A DNA stretch of 64,000 nt from Bradyrhizobium sp. CB1650. GTDB taxonomy: Bacteria > Pseudomonadota > Alphaproteobacteria > Rhizobiales > Xanthobacteraceae. This document shows positions 7,986 to 16,348 of this stretch, piece by piece. The stretch spans positions 4,679,501 to 4,743,500 of the forward strand of contig NZ_CP121695.1 of NCBI RefSeq assembly GCF_029761915.1, written 5' to 3'. Position 1 is the stretch's first letter, and every line of letters begins with the position of its first letter. The notes under the pieces are model-generated. The model saw only the letters and a list, made by a program, of their open reading frames with translations, was not told the origin of the DNA and made no database searches. Position numbers and translations under genes: made by a program.

Positions 7986-9080
7986 TTAGCTCGCCGGCAG
8001 GTTCGCTTCGAAATTGAAACGATCGCGCAAGTTCTTGCGCTGCTCTAGGATGTCCTTGAGGAAGGCGCGGTCCTGGTCGTTCTTCATCATCGGCTCGATC
8101 AGGTCGAGTTGGTTCATCGCAACCAGCTGCAGGATCTCTGTGCGCGGCTTACCGCTCGTATCGCGCGGCAGGGCATGAACGACCTGGATGTGTTCGGGGG
8201 GCTTCGGACCCTTGGCGGCAGTGAGCTCGTTGCGGAGCTGGCCTTCAAGGGCGACCTGGTCGGCCTCGACGAAGGCGTAGAGCCCGACGCCGGAGCGGCG
8301 GTCGGCGAAGGCGACGATGGCGGCGTCGCGCACGGCCGGATTCTTGCGGATCAGGGCGGCCAGCACCGGCGCGTCGTTGACCAGCCGGCGGCCGCCGCCC
8401 TCGCGGTCTGTGAAGTTGAACAGTCCGCGCGTGATCGCGCGATAGACCTTCTTGCCGGTGACGAGCCACAGGCTCGCGGCGAAGGATTTCTTCGCCAGGA
8501 TCTTGCGCTCCCGCGGGGTCAGCGCTTGCGGCGCGTAGGAGCGCTTGTGCTTGAGGAGATGCCGGAGGTCTTCATAGGCCAGGATGCGATAGAGCCGCCC
8601 GCGCCCCTTAAAGCAGGCGGCAAGCTGGAAGTCCGTCAGATAGGCGCGCCCGTCGCGGCCGACCAGCCAGTTCTGCTCCTTGGCGAGATCGTTGTGACAT
8701 ATGCCGGCGCGGCGCAGCCGGCGCAGCGCCGCCTTGGCCGAGTGAAAATAGGCGAGGTCGCCGTGCGGTTTCGCCAAATGCAGTGCGGCGCCGTCGACGA
8801 AACCGCGGACCAGTGTGCGACGGCCGGCCCACAGCAGCTCGGGACCAACGTTCAGGCCTTTGGCGAGCGCCAGCGCGTGCTTCTCGCGCGCGAACAGGTG
8901 GCGCGCCAAAAGGAACGACCACCACGGCACTTCGTCGAGTCGGCGCAGGACGGCGTCGACCTCGCCACTGTCACCGCGAAAGCGGCCCCGCTCGACAGTG
9001 GAGAACACGTCGCGCTTGAGCAGCACGCCGTCGGTCCAGCGCGCCGATAGCACCGCGGCGTCTTCTTTGGGGAGGCTCAT
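7986..9080 (-). CDS. Kinase-like protein fused to an acyl-CoA synthetase C-terminal-like domain
   Basis: This 364-residue protein begins with a protein-kinase-like (RIO/lipopolysaccharide kinase type) domain: the catalytic-loop equivalent is HNDLAKEQNWL (H129, D131, N137) and the metal-binding DFG appears as DFQ (D150). The following segment to about residue 255 is basic. Residues about 262-345 look like the C-terminal lid domain of AMP-forming acyl-CoA synthetases: AAIVAFADRRSGVGLYAFVE, EHIQVVHALPRDTSGKPRTE; the catalytic core of that enzyme family is absent. The start at 9080 lies 7 bp after the trmFO stop, so the two genes form an operon. Substrate unknown. Confidence 0.75.
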   Translation of the reverse strand: MSLPKEDAAVLSARWTDGVLLKRDVFSTVERGRFRGDSGEVDAVLRRLDEVPWWSFLLARHLFAREKHALALAKGLNVGPELLWAGRRTLVRGFVDGAALHLAKPHGDLAYFHSAKAALRRLRRAGICHNDLAKEQNWLVGRDGRAYLTDFQLAACFKGRGRLYRILAYEDLRHLLKHKRSYAPQALTPRERKILAKKSFAASLWLVTGKKVYRAITRGLFNFTDREGGGRRLVNDAPVLAALIRKNPAVRDAAIVAFADRRSGVGLYAFVEADQVALEGQLRNELTAAKGPKPPEHIQVVHALPRDTSGKPRTEILQLVAMNQLDLIEPMMKNDQDRAFLKDILEQRKNLRDRFNFEANLPAS

Positions 9081-9087
9081 CGAAGGC

Positions 9088-10515
9088 TCACGCCGCTGCG
9101 GCAATGTGCAGGTGATCGGCGATCCAGCGATCGAGATCGGCGAGCGCCCGCGCACTCAAAGCCTGCTTCTTGGCCACCGTCTTCTCGTTGCCGCGCAGGC
9201 GCGTACCGTCGGGTTTCTTCGTCGGTGCGCTTGCAAGCGGCGGGAACAGGCCGAAATTGATGTTCATCGGCTGGAACGACCGCGTGCCCGCTTCGATGGT
9301 TTCGATATGACCGCCGGTGATGTGGCCGAGCAGGGAGCCCAACGCAGTCGTGGCCGGCGGGCTCGCAAGCGTTTCACCGCGCGCGTCCGCTGCCGCATAG
9401 AGGCCGGCTATCAGGCCGACGCTCGCGGATTCCACATAACCTTCGCAGCCGGTCATCTGGCCGGCAAAGCGCAGCCGTGGCTGTGCGCGCAGGCGCAATT
9501 GGCCGTCGAGCAGTTTGGGTGAGTTGAGGAAGGTGTTGCGATGCAGGCCGCCGAGACGGGCGAACTCGGCCTTCTCGAGGCCCGGAATGGCGCGGAAGAT
9601 GCGCTGCTGCTCGCCGTACTTCAACTTCGTCTGGAAGCCGACGATGTTGTAGAGCGTGCCGAGCTTGTTGTCCTGGCGGAGCTGCACGATCGCGTACGGC
9701 TTTGTGGCGGGATCGTGCGGATTGGTGAGGCCAACCGGCTTCATCGGACCATGGCGCAAGGTCTCGGGCCCGCGCTCCGCCATCACCTCGATCGGCAGGC
9801 AGCCGTCGAAATAGGGCGTGTTGGTCTCCCACTCCTTGAACTCGGTCTTCTCGCCCGCGAGCAGCGCGGCGACGAAGCCGTCATGCTGCTCCCTAGTCAT
9901 CGGGCAGTTGATGTAGTCGGCGCCGTTGCCGCCGGGACCGACCTTGTCATAGCGCGACTGGAACCAGGCCACTGACATGTCGATGGAGTCGCGGTGCACG
10001 ATCGGAGCGATCGCATCGAAGAAGGCGAGCGCGTTCTCATCGGTCAGCTCGCGGATAGCGTCGGCCAGCGGCGCGGAGGTGAGGGGGCCGGTCGCAACGA
10101 TCACGTTTCCCCATTCGGCCGGCGGCAGGCCGGCGATTTCGCCGCGGGCAATCTCGATCAGGGGATGGTCGTGGAGCGCCTTTGTGACCGCAGCGGAAAA
10201 GCCATCGCGATCGACAGCCAGTGCGCCGCCAGCGGGTACCTGGTTGGCATCGGCGGCGCGCATGATCAGCGAGCCGAGGCGCCGCATCTCCGCGTGGAGC
10301 AGGCCGACGGCGTTGTTGACTGCATCGTCGGAGCGGAACGAGTTCGAACAGACGAGCTCGGCAAGCCCGTCGGTGCGATGCGCCTCGGTCATGCGGGTCG
10401 GTCGCATCTCGTGCAGCACCACGGGGATGCCGGATTTCGCCACCTGCCAGGCGGCCTCCGAGCCGGCTAGCCCAGCGCCGATCACGTGCACGGTGTTGAA
10501 TTGGGGTCCTGTCAT
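9088..10515 (-). CDS. trmFO: tRNA (uracil-54-C5)-methyltransferase, folate/FAD dependent
   Basis: TrmFO makes ribothymidine-54 in the T-loop of tRNA using methylenetetrahydrofolate and FAD. The 475-residue protein opens with the FAD dinucleotide-binding fold [16 protein letters not shown], then has [24 protein letters not shown], the family-specific [11 protein letters not shown] and the C-terminal [20 protein letters not shown] segment. The start at 10515 gives the usual length; an extension to 10599 adds no homologous sequence. It is the first gene of an operon with the kinase fusion. Confidence 0.96.
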   Translation of the reverse strand: MTGPQFNTVHVIGAGLAGSEAAWQVAKSGIPVVLHEMRPTRMTEAHRTDGLAELVCSNSFRSDDAVNNAVGLLHAEMRRLGSLIMRAADANQVPAGGALAVDRDGFSAAVTKALHDHPLIEIARGEIAGLPPAEWGNVIVATGPLTSAPLADAIRELTDENALAFFDAIAPIVHRDSIDMSVAWFQSRYDKVGPGGNGADYINCPMTREQHDGFVAALLAGEKTEFKEWETNTPYFDGCLPIEVMAERGPETLRHGPMKPVGLTNPHDPATKPYAIVQLRQDNKLGTLYNIVGFQTKLKYGEQQRIFRAIPGLEKAEFARLGGLHRNTFLNSPKLLDGQLRLRAQPRLRFAGQMTGCEGYVESASVGLIAGLYAAADARGETLASPPATTALGSLLGHITGGHIETIEAGTRSFQPMNINFGLFPPLASAPTKKPDGTRLRGNEKTVAKKQALSARALADLDRWIADHLHIAAAA

Positions 10516-10588
10516 GGGGCGGACAGGTAGCGCTTTTCGGCGGCCGTTGGAATCGCCGAGATCGAGTTTTCTGCCTTCCAGATGCGAC

Positions 10589-10612
10589 AACGCCCGCACG
10601 AGGCGGGCGCTA
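10589..10612 (-). terminator. Candidate terminator after the DUF1127 gene
   Basis: On the minus strand a GC-rich hairpin (CGCCCGC, 5-nt loop, GCGGGCG) is followed by TTGTCG. It sits about 30 bp behind the DUF1127 stop codon and before trmFO. The U-run is poor, so termination may be weak. Confidence 0.45.
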
Positions 10613-10641
10613 TCGGTTCGTCCGGTCAGGGCTGAACGGTA

Positions 10642-10794
10642 TCAGCCCTGATACTGACCGGCGGCAACGCGCGGGATGTCCGAGCGATCGAGGCCGATGT
10701 CGGCCAGTTCGCGATCGCTGAGCTGGGACAACTCGGCAACATTGCGCTGATAGTCCCGGAAAGCCTGGATCATGCGGATGAGCGAGAGCAGCAT
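10642..10794 (-). CDS. DUF1127 small protein
   Basis: This 50-residue arginine-containing protein has the DUF1127 pattern: an N-terminal hydrophobic/basic helix (MLLSLIRMIQAFRDYQRN), then ELSQLSDRELADIGLDRSDI. DUF1127 proteins are frequent in alphaproteobacteria and have been tied to small-RNA turnover, phosphate and stress physiology. A good ribosome-binding site (CAGGAG, 5 nt spacing) precedes the ATG. The gene lies alone upstream of trmFO on the same strand with a hairpin between. Confidence 0.9.
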   Translation of the reverse strand: MLLSLIRMIQAFRDYQRNVAELSQLSDRELADIGLDRSDIPRVAAGQYQG

Positions 10795-11351
10795 AGTAGT
10801 CTCCTGTAGTTCGATTCAGCCTTTGACCTGAGCGTCATCGTTGAAATGAATATAGATGGGAGTGCTGCACTGCAGAAGTTCCGATGTTGCGATGCAGCTA
10901 AGCGAAGAGCGCATAGCGGAGATAAGAAACGATTAACCCCTCGGCAGTCCCGCCCAAGGGATGGGCGGAATGGCCCGGCGTCAGAGACAATTATCCGTGA
11001 AATCACGGGCTTACTACTTATCCGACGCGGTTCCCTTCGGGCTGGAAATAGGTCGCGTGTCCGTGATGTGCAAGTTGATTGGCAGCTTCTAAACCCAAGT
11101 AACGCATGCGTTAATCGCATGTTCGGGGGGAAATTCATGTAATGAATTTAAATTCAATATTTTAAAGAGCGGGTCTCCTTGGGAGGCTCACTGAGCTTTC
11201 TGGGTTCGAAGCGGGGAATCAGCCTCCGAGTTGGAATGACCGACCAAGTCGTTTATTCGTCCGTGCTGCGCACGCCGAGCATGTGATGGCGACATCACGC
11301 AATTCTCGCGGGAAATTTATTGCGGCAAGTTGCCGCACCCGGAGGAAAGTC
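10795..11351. other. 557-bp intergenic region, AT-richer than its surroundings
   Basis: This stretch lies between the leftward DUF1127 gene and the rightward small exported protein. A 98-codon frame at 10846-11142 has no ribosome-binding site and unremarkable composition, so I do not call it. Around 11130-11170 the sequence becomes strikingly AT-rich (TAATGAATTTAAATTC), consistent with promoter or protein-binding DNA. Confidence 0.5.
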
Positions 11352-11411
11352 ATGTCGCAGATTCCGGCAATGTCGCCGGTTCTGTGTTCAAGAATAAGAG
11401 AAGGAAAGTAA
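11352..11411 (+). CDS. Possible 19-codon leader ORF before the small exported protein
   Basis: An ATG preceded by GGAGGAAAG opens a 19-codon frame (MSQIPAM at its N-terminus, ending REGK) whose stop is 4 nt before the next ATG. Its purine-rich end supplies the ribosome-binding site of the next gene, so the two would be translationally coupled. No amino acid is strongly enriched, so nutrient sensing is not indicated. It could also be chance. Confidence 0.35.
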   Translation: MSQIPAMSPVLCSRIREGK

Positions 11412-11415
11412 CATC

Positions 11416-11679
11416 ATGACGAAGTTACTCGGGGTTATCGCAATTGCTGCCGTCGCCTTCGCCGTCGCGCCGGCTCAAGCCGCCAAGCATGCGGCTGGTG
11501 GGTGCAGCTCGGCCAATCTGGAGCACACGGAGACCGCGATCGAGAACATGCCTGATGGCGACGGCAAGAGTGTTGCCCAGAAGGAAATTGCGGCCGCTCA
11601 GGACTCGCTGCTCAACGGTAAAATGGGTGCGTGCGGTACGCACCTGAACAAGGCGATGCGCGCCACCATGGGTAAGTAA
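11416..11679 (+). CDS. Small exported protein of unknown function
   Basis: This 87-residue protein has a clear signal peptide (MTKLLGVIAIAAVAFAVAPAQA, cleavage after AQA) and a mature part of about 65 residues with two cysteines (GGC near the N-terminus and GACG near the C-terminus) that may form a disulfide. The middle is helical and acidic (ETAIENMPDGDGKSVAQKE). I do not recognise a named family; similar short periplasmic proteins are common in this genus. The AAGGAAAG ribosome-binding site lies in the end of the preceding leader ORF. Confidence 0.82.
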   Translation: MTKLLGVIAIAAVAFAVAPAQAAKHAAGGCSSANLEHTETAIENMPDGDGKSVAQKEIAAAQDSLLNGKMGACGTHLNKAMRATMGK

Positions 11680-11739
11680 ACGCTCAAAGAGGGCCGGTCG
11701 CGAGGCGATCGGCCCTACGCTTTTGGTTCAGGATCTGTC

Positions 11740-12564
11740 TTAAGGAGCGCGCGCAAGCTGGGTGGCGAAATAGGCGACCGTCTTGGCGTAGACCTCGCTC
11801 TTGTTCCACTGCTGTAGCACCGCGAAATTCGCGCTGCCCGGCTCCCAATCCTTGCCGCGCTGCCAGCCATAGCCGGCCAGATAGTTCGCGGTGGAGGCCA
11901 GCACGTCGGGCGCGCTGTGCAGCAGGTCGCGCTTGCCGTTGCCGTCGAAGTCGACGGCGTATTTCATCCAGGATGACGGCATAAACTGGGTCTGGCCGAT
12001 CTCGCCGGCCCACGCACCGCGCATCTCGTTCGGCGCCAGATCGCCGCGCTGGACGATGCGCAGCGCGTCCATCAGCTCGCCGCGAAACTGTTCGGCGCGC
12101 CGGCAGTCATAGGCCAGCGTCGCGAGCGAGCGGATCGTCGGAAACTTGCCGGTGTTGACGCCGAAATCGGTCTCGAGCCCCCAGATCGCGACCAGCACCT
12201 CGCCCTGCACACCATACGTCTGCTCGATACGGGAGAGCACCGAGCCATATTGCTTCATCATGTTGGAGCCGCGCTGCAGGCGCGGCGGCACCATGCGGCC
12301 GGAAAATTCCTCAAAGCTCTGGCTGAAGACCTTCTGCGAACGGTCGCGATTGAGCACGGTCTGATCGAGGGTCACGCCGGCAAGCCCCGCGGTGATCGCC
12401 TGCTGCGAGATGCCTTTGGCGGCGGCGTCGGTTTTGAAGTCGGAAAGCCAGGCATCGAAATTGCCCGAGCCGCAGGCGACTGCGGCCAGCGTGGGCTCGG
12501 CGGACAGGATGGACGCGGTGAGGGTGAAGGCGGCGAGGGCGAGACGAGAAATCGTCGGGGTCAT
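11740..12564 (-). CDS. Lytic murein transglycosylase, MltB/SLT_2 family
   Basis: This enzyme cleaves the glycan strands of peptidoglycan with formation of 1,6-anhydromuramic acid. The 274-residue protein has an N-terminal signal peptide (ISRLALAAFTLTASILSAEPTLA) and the MltB-type core: FDAWLSDFKTDAAAKGIS, the catalytic-Glu segment IWGLETDFGVNTGKF, and GEIGQTQFMPSSW. The C-terminal peptidoglycan-binding domain found in longer relatives is missing; the protein ends after the catalytic core (FATQLARAP). The start at 12564 is chosen to place the signal peptide at the N-terminus; the frame is open to 12630. Confidence 0.92.
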   Translation of the reverse strand: MTPTISRLALAAFTLTASILSAEPTLAAVACGSGNFDAWLSDFKTDAAAKGISQQAITAGLAGVTLDQTVLNRDRSQKVFSQSFEEFSGRMVPPRLQRGSNMMKQYGSVLSRIEQTYGVQGEVLVAIWGLETDFGVNTGKFPTIRSLATLAYDCRRAEQFRGELMDALRIVQRGDLAPNEMRGAWAGEIGQTQFMPSSWMKYAVDFDGNGKRDLLHSAPDVLASTANYLAGYGWQRGKDWEPGSANFAVLQQWNKSEVYAKTVAYFATQLARAP

Positions 12565-12698
12565 TCGAATGAATTCATTCCATGAAGTGGTATGACCGGC
12601 GGCGGCAATTTCGGTGGTAACCGCGGCCAAAGCAAGGCGTTTGGAGACACTCCGATCCCGCCCGGGACGCGGGCAGGATCGGATGTTGCTGGACGTTA

Positions 12699-13607
12699 CT
12701 AAACGTCGGTGTCATTCCGCCAGGGGAAGAGATTGGCGGGGAAATCGGCCGCCGGCTTGCGCGGACGATGCGGCGGAGGCGGCACCGGTCGGGCCCCGGG
12801 TTCGGAGACGATGACCTTGCGATAGAGATGCCAGGTGGCGTGGCCGAGCAGGGGGATGACTACGGCCAGACCAAGGAAGGCGGGGATCGTTCCAAGCGCC
12901 AACAGCACCGCCACGATCAGGCCCCAGGCTGCCATCGGCACAGGGTTCTTCGCCACGACGCGAAGCGAGGTCACCATCGCCTCCAGCGCGCCAGCATGCC
13001 GGTCGAGCATCAGCGGGAACGACACTGCGCTGATGCACAGCGCGGCGAGCGCGAACACGAAGCCGACGCCGCAGCCGACCACGATCAGCCACCAGCCTTG
13101 CTGCGTCGTCAGCACGCGCCTCACGAAATCCGAGATCCCGGTCACGCCCTCATAGCCGAAGGCTGCAACGTAGATCGCCTGCGCGGTCGCGACCCACGTC
13201 ACGAACAGCGCAAGCAGCAGCGTGCCGAGGCCGAGCATCGCGCCGAAGGAAGGCGAGCGCAGCACCTCCATGGCATCCCAGGCGCTGGCTTCTTCACCGC
13301 GTTCGCGCCGGCTGCTGAGCTCATAGAGTCCGAGGGCGGCGAACGGGCCGATCAGGGCGAAGCCTGCGGCCAGCGGAAACAGCAGCGGCAGCACCGAATA
13401 GCCCATCACCACGCGGGCGAGCACAAGGCCCAGCACCGGATAGATCACGCAGAGGACGATGGCGTGGCTCGGAACCGCCTTGAAATCCTCCCAGCCGCGC
13501 TTGAGCGCATCATGGAGGTCGGACACTTCGATGGTTCGGATCACAGGTCCAGCCGCTTCAGTGGGCTGGGCCATCGTTGGGACATTGCCCTGGTAGAACG
13601 TGGCCAT
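12699..13607 (-). CDS. DUF2189 multi-pass membrane protein
   Basis: This 302-residue inner-membrane protein has about six hydrophobic segments and the DUF2189 layout: VSDLHDALKRGWEDF before the first helix, then FPLAAGFALIGPFAALGLYELSRR-like and later LMLDRHAGALEAMVTSLRVV ahead of the last pair of helices. The C-terminus is Pro-rich and ends NDTDV. The function of the family is unknown. The start at 13607 has GGGAG about 10 nt upstream. Confidence 0.88.
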   Translation of the reverse strand: MATFYQGNVPTMAQPTEAAGPVIRTIEVSDLHDALKRGWEDFKAVPSHAIVLCVIYPVLGLVLARVVMGYSVLPLLFPLAAGFALIGPFAALGLYELSSRRERGEEASAWDAMEVLRSPSFGAMLGLGTLLLALFVTWVATAQAIYVAAFGYEGVTGISDFVRRVLTTQQGWWLIVVGCGVGFVFALAALCISAVSFPLMLDRHAGALEAMVTSLRVVAKNPVPMAAWGLIVAVLLALGTIPAFLGLAVVIPLLGHATWHLYRKVIVSEPGARPVPPPPHRPRKPAADFPANLFPWRNDTDV

Positions 13608-13944
13608 GGTCGCTAGCTCCCTTGCCATGCGACCGCATCCGGCGCCGGCAAACGGCGCAAGCGGCCGCTCTTCTTGAACTTTCGCGATCCCGACCAGACG
13701 CGAATTCCGGATGGCATCGCGAGCTGAACGGAAAGGCTACTCCCAATTCCGAGTCCTGTCCCTCACGCTTGGGTGAAATTCGTTGTCGCAGTGCAACCTC
13801 GAACGTGTCATTCGGTCGTCATTTCGCCGCAGATAAGCTGATGCTGGTTGTAGCTTCGCTGAACTCGGCGGGCGCAACGCAGAAACTTCGTCTATAAGTG
13901 TGCCACTCGCGGCCCTTCCAACGGATCCTTTTCGGGGAGCAGAC
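13608..13944. other. 337-bp divergent intergenic region
   Basis: This gap separates the leftward DUF2189 gene from the rightward DUF3597 gene. The segment CGTCTATAAGTG at about 13890 could be a -10 region for the rightward gene. Frames across it have no ribosome-binding site. Nothing else stands out. Confidence 0.45.
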
Positions 13945-14358
13945 ATGAGCATTTTCGGAAAAATCGTCAGCGCGATCTTCGGCAGCCATCCCGCCGCGGC
14001 TGCGCCCGGCGGCAGCGCGCCTGCGAGCAATGCGCCCGCCGGCTCAGCGCCGAGTGCATCGGCGCCGTCGTCTGCGCCTGCTGCCGCGCCCGCGGCAACC
14101 GTGGACGTCGCCGCGGTCGTGGACAAGGCTGTCGCCGCCCATAAGGGCGAGAAGCTGGAATGGCGCACCTCGATCGTCGACCTCATGAAGGCGCTCGACA
14201 TCGATTCCAGCCTTGCCGCCCGCAAGGATCTCGCCAAGGAGCTCGGCTACACCGGCGACATGAACGACTCGGCCAGCATGAATGTCTGGCTGCACAAGCA
14301 GGTGATGTCCAAGCTCGCCGCCAATGGCGGCAAGCTGCCGCCCGAGATCAAGCACTGA
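13945..14358 (+). CDS. DUF3597 domain protein
   Basis: This 137-residue protein starts with MSIFGKIVSAIFG, an amphipathic N-terminus typical of DUF3597, then has an Ala/Pro/Ser-rich low-complexity linker (about residues 15-50). The folded C-terminal domain resembles a small helical bundle: LEWRTSIVDLMKALDIDSS, RKDLAKELGY, SASMNVWLHKQVMSKL. It lacks a signal peptide. The role is unknown; the linker-domain design resembles LysM-adjacent or regulatory proteins. A strong terminator follows directly. The ATG at 13945 is preceded by GGGGAGCAGAC. Confidence 0.88.
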   Translation: MSIFGKIVSAIFGSHPAAAAPGGSAPASNAPAGSAPSASAPSSAPAAAPAATVDVAAVVDKAVAAHKGEKLEWRTSIVDLMKALDIDSSLAARKDLAKELGYTGDMNDSASMNVWLHKQVMSKLAANGGKLPPEIKH

Positions 14359-14380
14359 GCAGCATCATCGTCGCAGCAGG

Positions 14381-14406
14381 GGCCCGCGATATCGCGGGCC
14401 TTTTTT
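14381..14406 (+). terminator. Intrinsic terminator of the DUF3597 gene
   Basis: A perfect 20-nt palindrome (stem GGCCCGCG / CGCGGGCC around ATAT) is followed immediately by six T residues. It serves the DUF3597 gene, 22 bp upstream. Confidence 0.9.
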
Positions 14407-14410
14407 GCTT

Positions 14411-14686
14411 TCAAGCGACGAGATCGGCATCCTCCGGATGCCTGTCGAGATAGTCGACGACGAAGCCGCAGCCGGCGATCACCTTCCTGCCGTCGTGGCG
14501 GATCAATTCCAGCGCGCCTTTGATCAGTTCGGAAGCGATGCCGCGGCCGCGCAGCGCGCGCGGCGTCTCGGTGTGGGTGATGATCACGGCCGACGGCGTC
14601 AGCCGGTAATTGGCGAAGGCGACCTCGCTGCCGACGTCGAGCTCGAAGCGGCTCCTGTCCTTGTTGTCGCGTACCAATGCCGCCAT
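14411..14686 (-). CDS. Small GNAT-like N-acetyltransferase
   Basis: This 91-residue protein matches the short Gcn5-related acetyltransferase type (YidJ/NAT-like): FELDVGSEVAFANYRLTPS, then TPRALRGRGIASELIKGAL, which carries the acetyl-CoA pyrophosphate loop (R-G-R-G-I-A). It ends in DRHPEDADLVA. A paralogue of exactly the same length is encoded at 15452-15727, with the SPW gene between them. The substrate is unknown. Confidence 0.88.
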   Translation of the reverse strand: MAALVRDNKDRSRFELDVGSEVAFANYRLTPSAVIITHTETPRALRGRGIASELIKGALELIRHDGRKVIAGCGFVVDYLDRHPEDADLVA

Positions 14687-15005
14687 GCGAGATCCTTCCG
14701 ATGCGATGCTTGCAGCCTGATCTAGGCGCCTGGACCGGTCCTTGCCAAGGCGCGCAGCAGGATTGCCGATGGCGCGCGAGGCGCTTCAGAAGCTTGGGCC
14801 GGGTAGCTGCAGTGCGGTAGGGGTCCTCGACCAGCCACAATCACGCGGCGACCGCAAATAATCCGGGCGACGCTCTTGCAAGTTCCATGGCGATTCCCAC
14901 GTCCTTCAGAGGACATACGCCCGAATGCGGCCGGCAGGGTCGCTAGACATTCGGAGTGTCGTGATCGCCAGCCGCCGACGTATGCTTCTGTTGTAGGAGG
15001 ATACG
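14687..15005. other. 319-bp divergent intergenic region
   Basis: This gap lies between a leftward GNAT gene and the rightward SPW gene. Reading frames in it on both strands lack ribosome-binding sites. No repeat seen. Confidence 0.45.
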
Positions 15006-15401
15006 ATGTCGGATTTTGGTTTCTTGAATACTCATCGGACATGGGAAGACTGGTGCGGGATGCTGCTCGGCGCGGTGATCGTCGCCTCGCCATGGTTTCC
15101 CTTCCAGGATCAGGCGATCTCCGGGAACCAGATGGTGATTTTGAATACGGTCGCAATCGGCCTGGTCGTGTTTGGCATCAGCCAGCTCGAATATGTCGCG
15201 CTGCAGCGCTGGCAAGAGGTGACGACGATCCTGGTCGGACTGTGGCTCATCGCCTCGCCCTATGTTCTCGGCTACTCCGCTGAGGGCTTTCTCCGCATCT
15301 ACCATACGAGCCTCGGCGCGGTGGTGGTGCTCCTCGGCGTGCTCCAGCTCTGGCAGGACTGGAACCTGAATGACCAGGACCTGCTCAGGCATGGGCAATA
15401 G
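15006..15401 (+). CDS. SPW repeat membrane protein
   Basis: This 131-residue protein has four hydrophobic helices and two copies of the SPW signature: IVASPWFPF after the first helix and IASPYVLGY after the third. SPW-repeat proteins are small integral membrane proteins of unknown function. The start has a textbook AGGAGG 6 nt upstream. It lies between two paralogous GNAT genes that point the other way. Confidence 0.92.
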   Translation: MSDFGFLNTHRTWEDWCGMLLGAVIVASPWFPFQDQAISGNQMVILNTVAIGLVVFGISQLEYVALQRWQEVTTILVGLWLIASPYVLGYSAEGFLRIYHTSLGAVVVLLGVLQLWQDWNLNDQDLLRHGQ

Positions 15402-15415
15402 GCCGTAGATATCGG

Positions 15416-15446
15416 CAGGCCCGCCTGACTGCCGCTGGCGGGCCTG
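15416..15446. terminator. Bidirectional hairpin between SPW and GNAT genes
   Basis: A perfect 10-bp inverted repeat (CAGGCCCGCC / GGCGGGCCTG, 11-nt loop) occupies the 50-bp gap between two convergent genes. A clear T-run is lacking, but the place and stability suggest termination from both sides. Confidence 0.6.
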
Positions 15447-15451
15447 TGCTC

Positions 15452-15727
15452 TCATGTCTTCACCAGATCCGCATAGTCCGGATGTTTGTCGATCCATGCC
15501 TTCACGAACGGGCATTGCGCGACGACCTTCAGGCCGGCGGCGCGGACCTGGTCGAGCGCGCCCTTGACCAGCTTCGAGCCGATGCCCCTGCCGCCGAGCT
15601 CCGACGGCACCTCGGTGTGGACAAAGGTGATGACGTCGCCGTCGAGCTTGTAGTAGGTCGCGGCGAGGTGGCCTTCCACCGCGAGCTCATAGCGGTGATG
15701 GGCCGTGTTGTTGATGACGTCGCTCAT
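15452..15727 (-). CDS. Small GNAT-like N-acetyltransferase (paralogue)
   Basis: This 91-residue protein has the same architecture as the gene at 14411: YELAVEGHLAATYYKLDGD, then ELGGRGIGSKLVKGALDQV with the acetyl-CoA loop G-G-R-G-I-G, and a final DKHPDYADLVKT. The start at 15727 has GGAGACGAG just upstream; a longer frame to 16168 is a shadow of the lipoprotein gene. Together with its paralogue it suggests an old gene duplication around the SPW gene. Confidence 0.88.
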   Translation of the reverse strand: MSDVINNTAHHRYELAVEGHLAATYYKLDGDVITFVHTEVPSELGGRGIGSKLVKGALDQVRAAGLKVVAQCPFVKAWIDKHPDYADLVKT

Positions 15728-15789
15728 CTCGTCTCCGGTCAGCTCTTCAGCGAGTCCGTCAGCATCTTGCGACGCAGGCGTGGTTCGGT

Positions 15790-16158
15790 TCAATCGGTCG
15801 CCTTGGCCAGCCGCGCGTCTTCGGGCTGCTGCTGTGGGCGCAGGCACCCCTGGCAGATGACGAGCGAGCGGTTGACGTGAGCGTCCTGCTCGGCCTCGAT
15901 ACCGTCCTGGGCCTGCCACCATTCCTTCGAATAGGGGTGAAATCCCGCCTGCGACGTGTTGCGCTCGGCTCGTGCAATGCTTCGCGTCGTGCGCGCTGGG
16001 CCGGAGACGGAACGCGGCTGATTGGGATCCTCCCCGGCGCCGTCCCAGGCATAGCGTGCGGGCATGAACGCGGGATCCGAGGCGAGGCGCGCTTGCGGCG
16101 CCACAGCACATCCGGCAAGCGCCAGCGATAGCAGGAGGACGGCGGGCGCTTTGACCAT
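15790..16158 (-). CDS. Small lipoprotein with C-terminal ICxGC motif
   Basis: This 122-residue protein starts with a lipoprotein signal peptide (VLLLSLALAGC, lipobox LAGC). The mature part is hydrophilic (DPAFMPARYAWDGAGEDPNQ, HPYSKEWWQAQDGIEAEQD) and ends with SLVICQGCLRPQ, a CxxC-like pair. No enzyme family is recognisable. A similar LTICRGC ending occurs in an unrelated exported protein at 59896. The start at 16158 is chosen because it puts the lysine two residues into the signal peptide. Confidence 0.8.
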   Translation of the reverse strand: MVKAPAVLLLSLALAGCAVAPQARLASDPAFMPARYAWDGAGEDPNQPRSVSGPARTTRSIARAERNTSQAGFHPYSKEWWQAQDGIEAEQDAHVNRSLVICQGCLRPQQQPEDARLAKATD

Positions 16159-16348
16159 GATGCGGCACTCTGTACGCGAGAACTGCATGACGTTGCGCTG
16201 ATCATATTTAAAATTCCCTGAACGATCCCGGCCGCACGGACGACCAGCACGGTGTACGGAGCGGCCTTGCGAGGCCGTATTCGATGGCGATAAATGGGAT
16301 CAAAGGACGGGGCGCCTGCGCGCTGTCCGCCGTCGAAGAGGAAGCCCG

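Noticed and set aside
10846..11142. A 98-codon plus-strand ORF before the small exported protein
   Set aside because: No ribosome-binding site and no recognisable feature; it lies in AT-shifted regulatory DNA.
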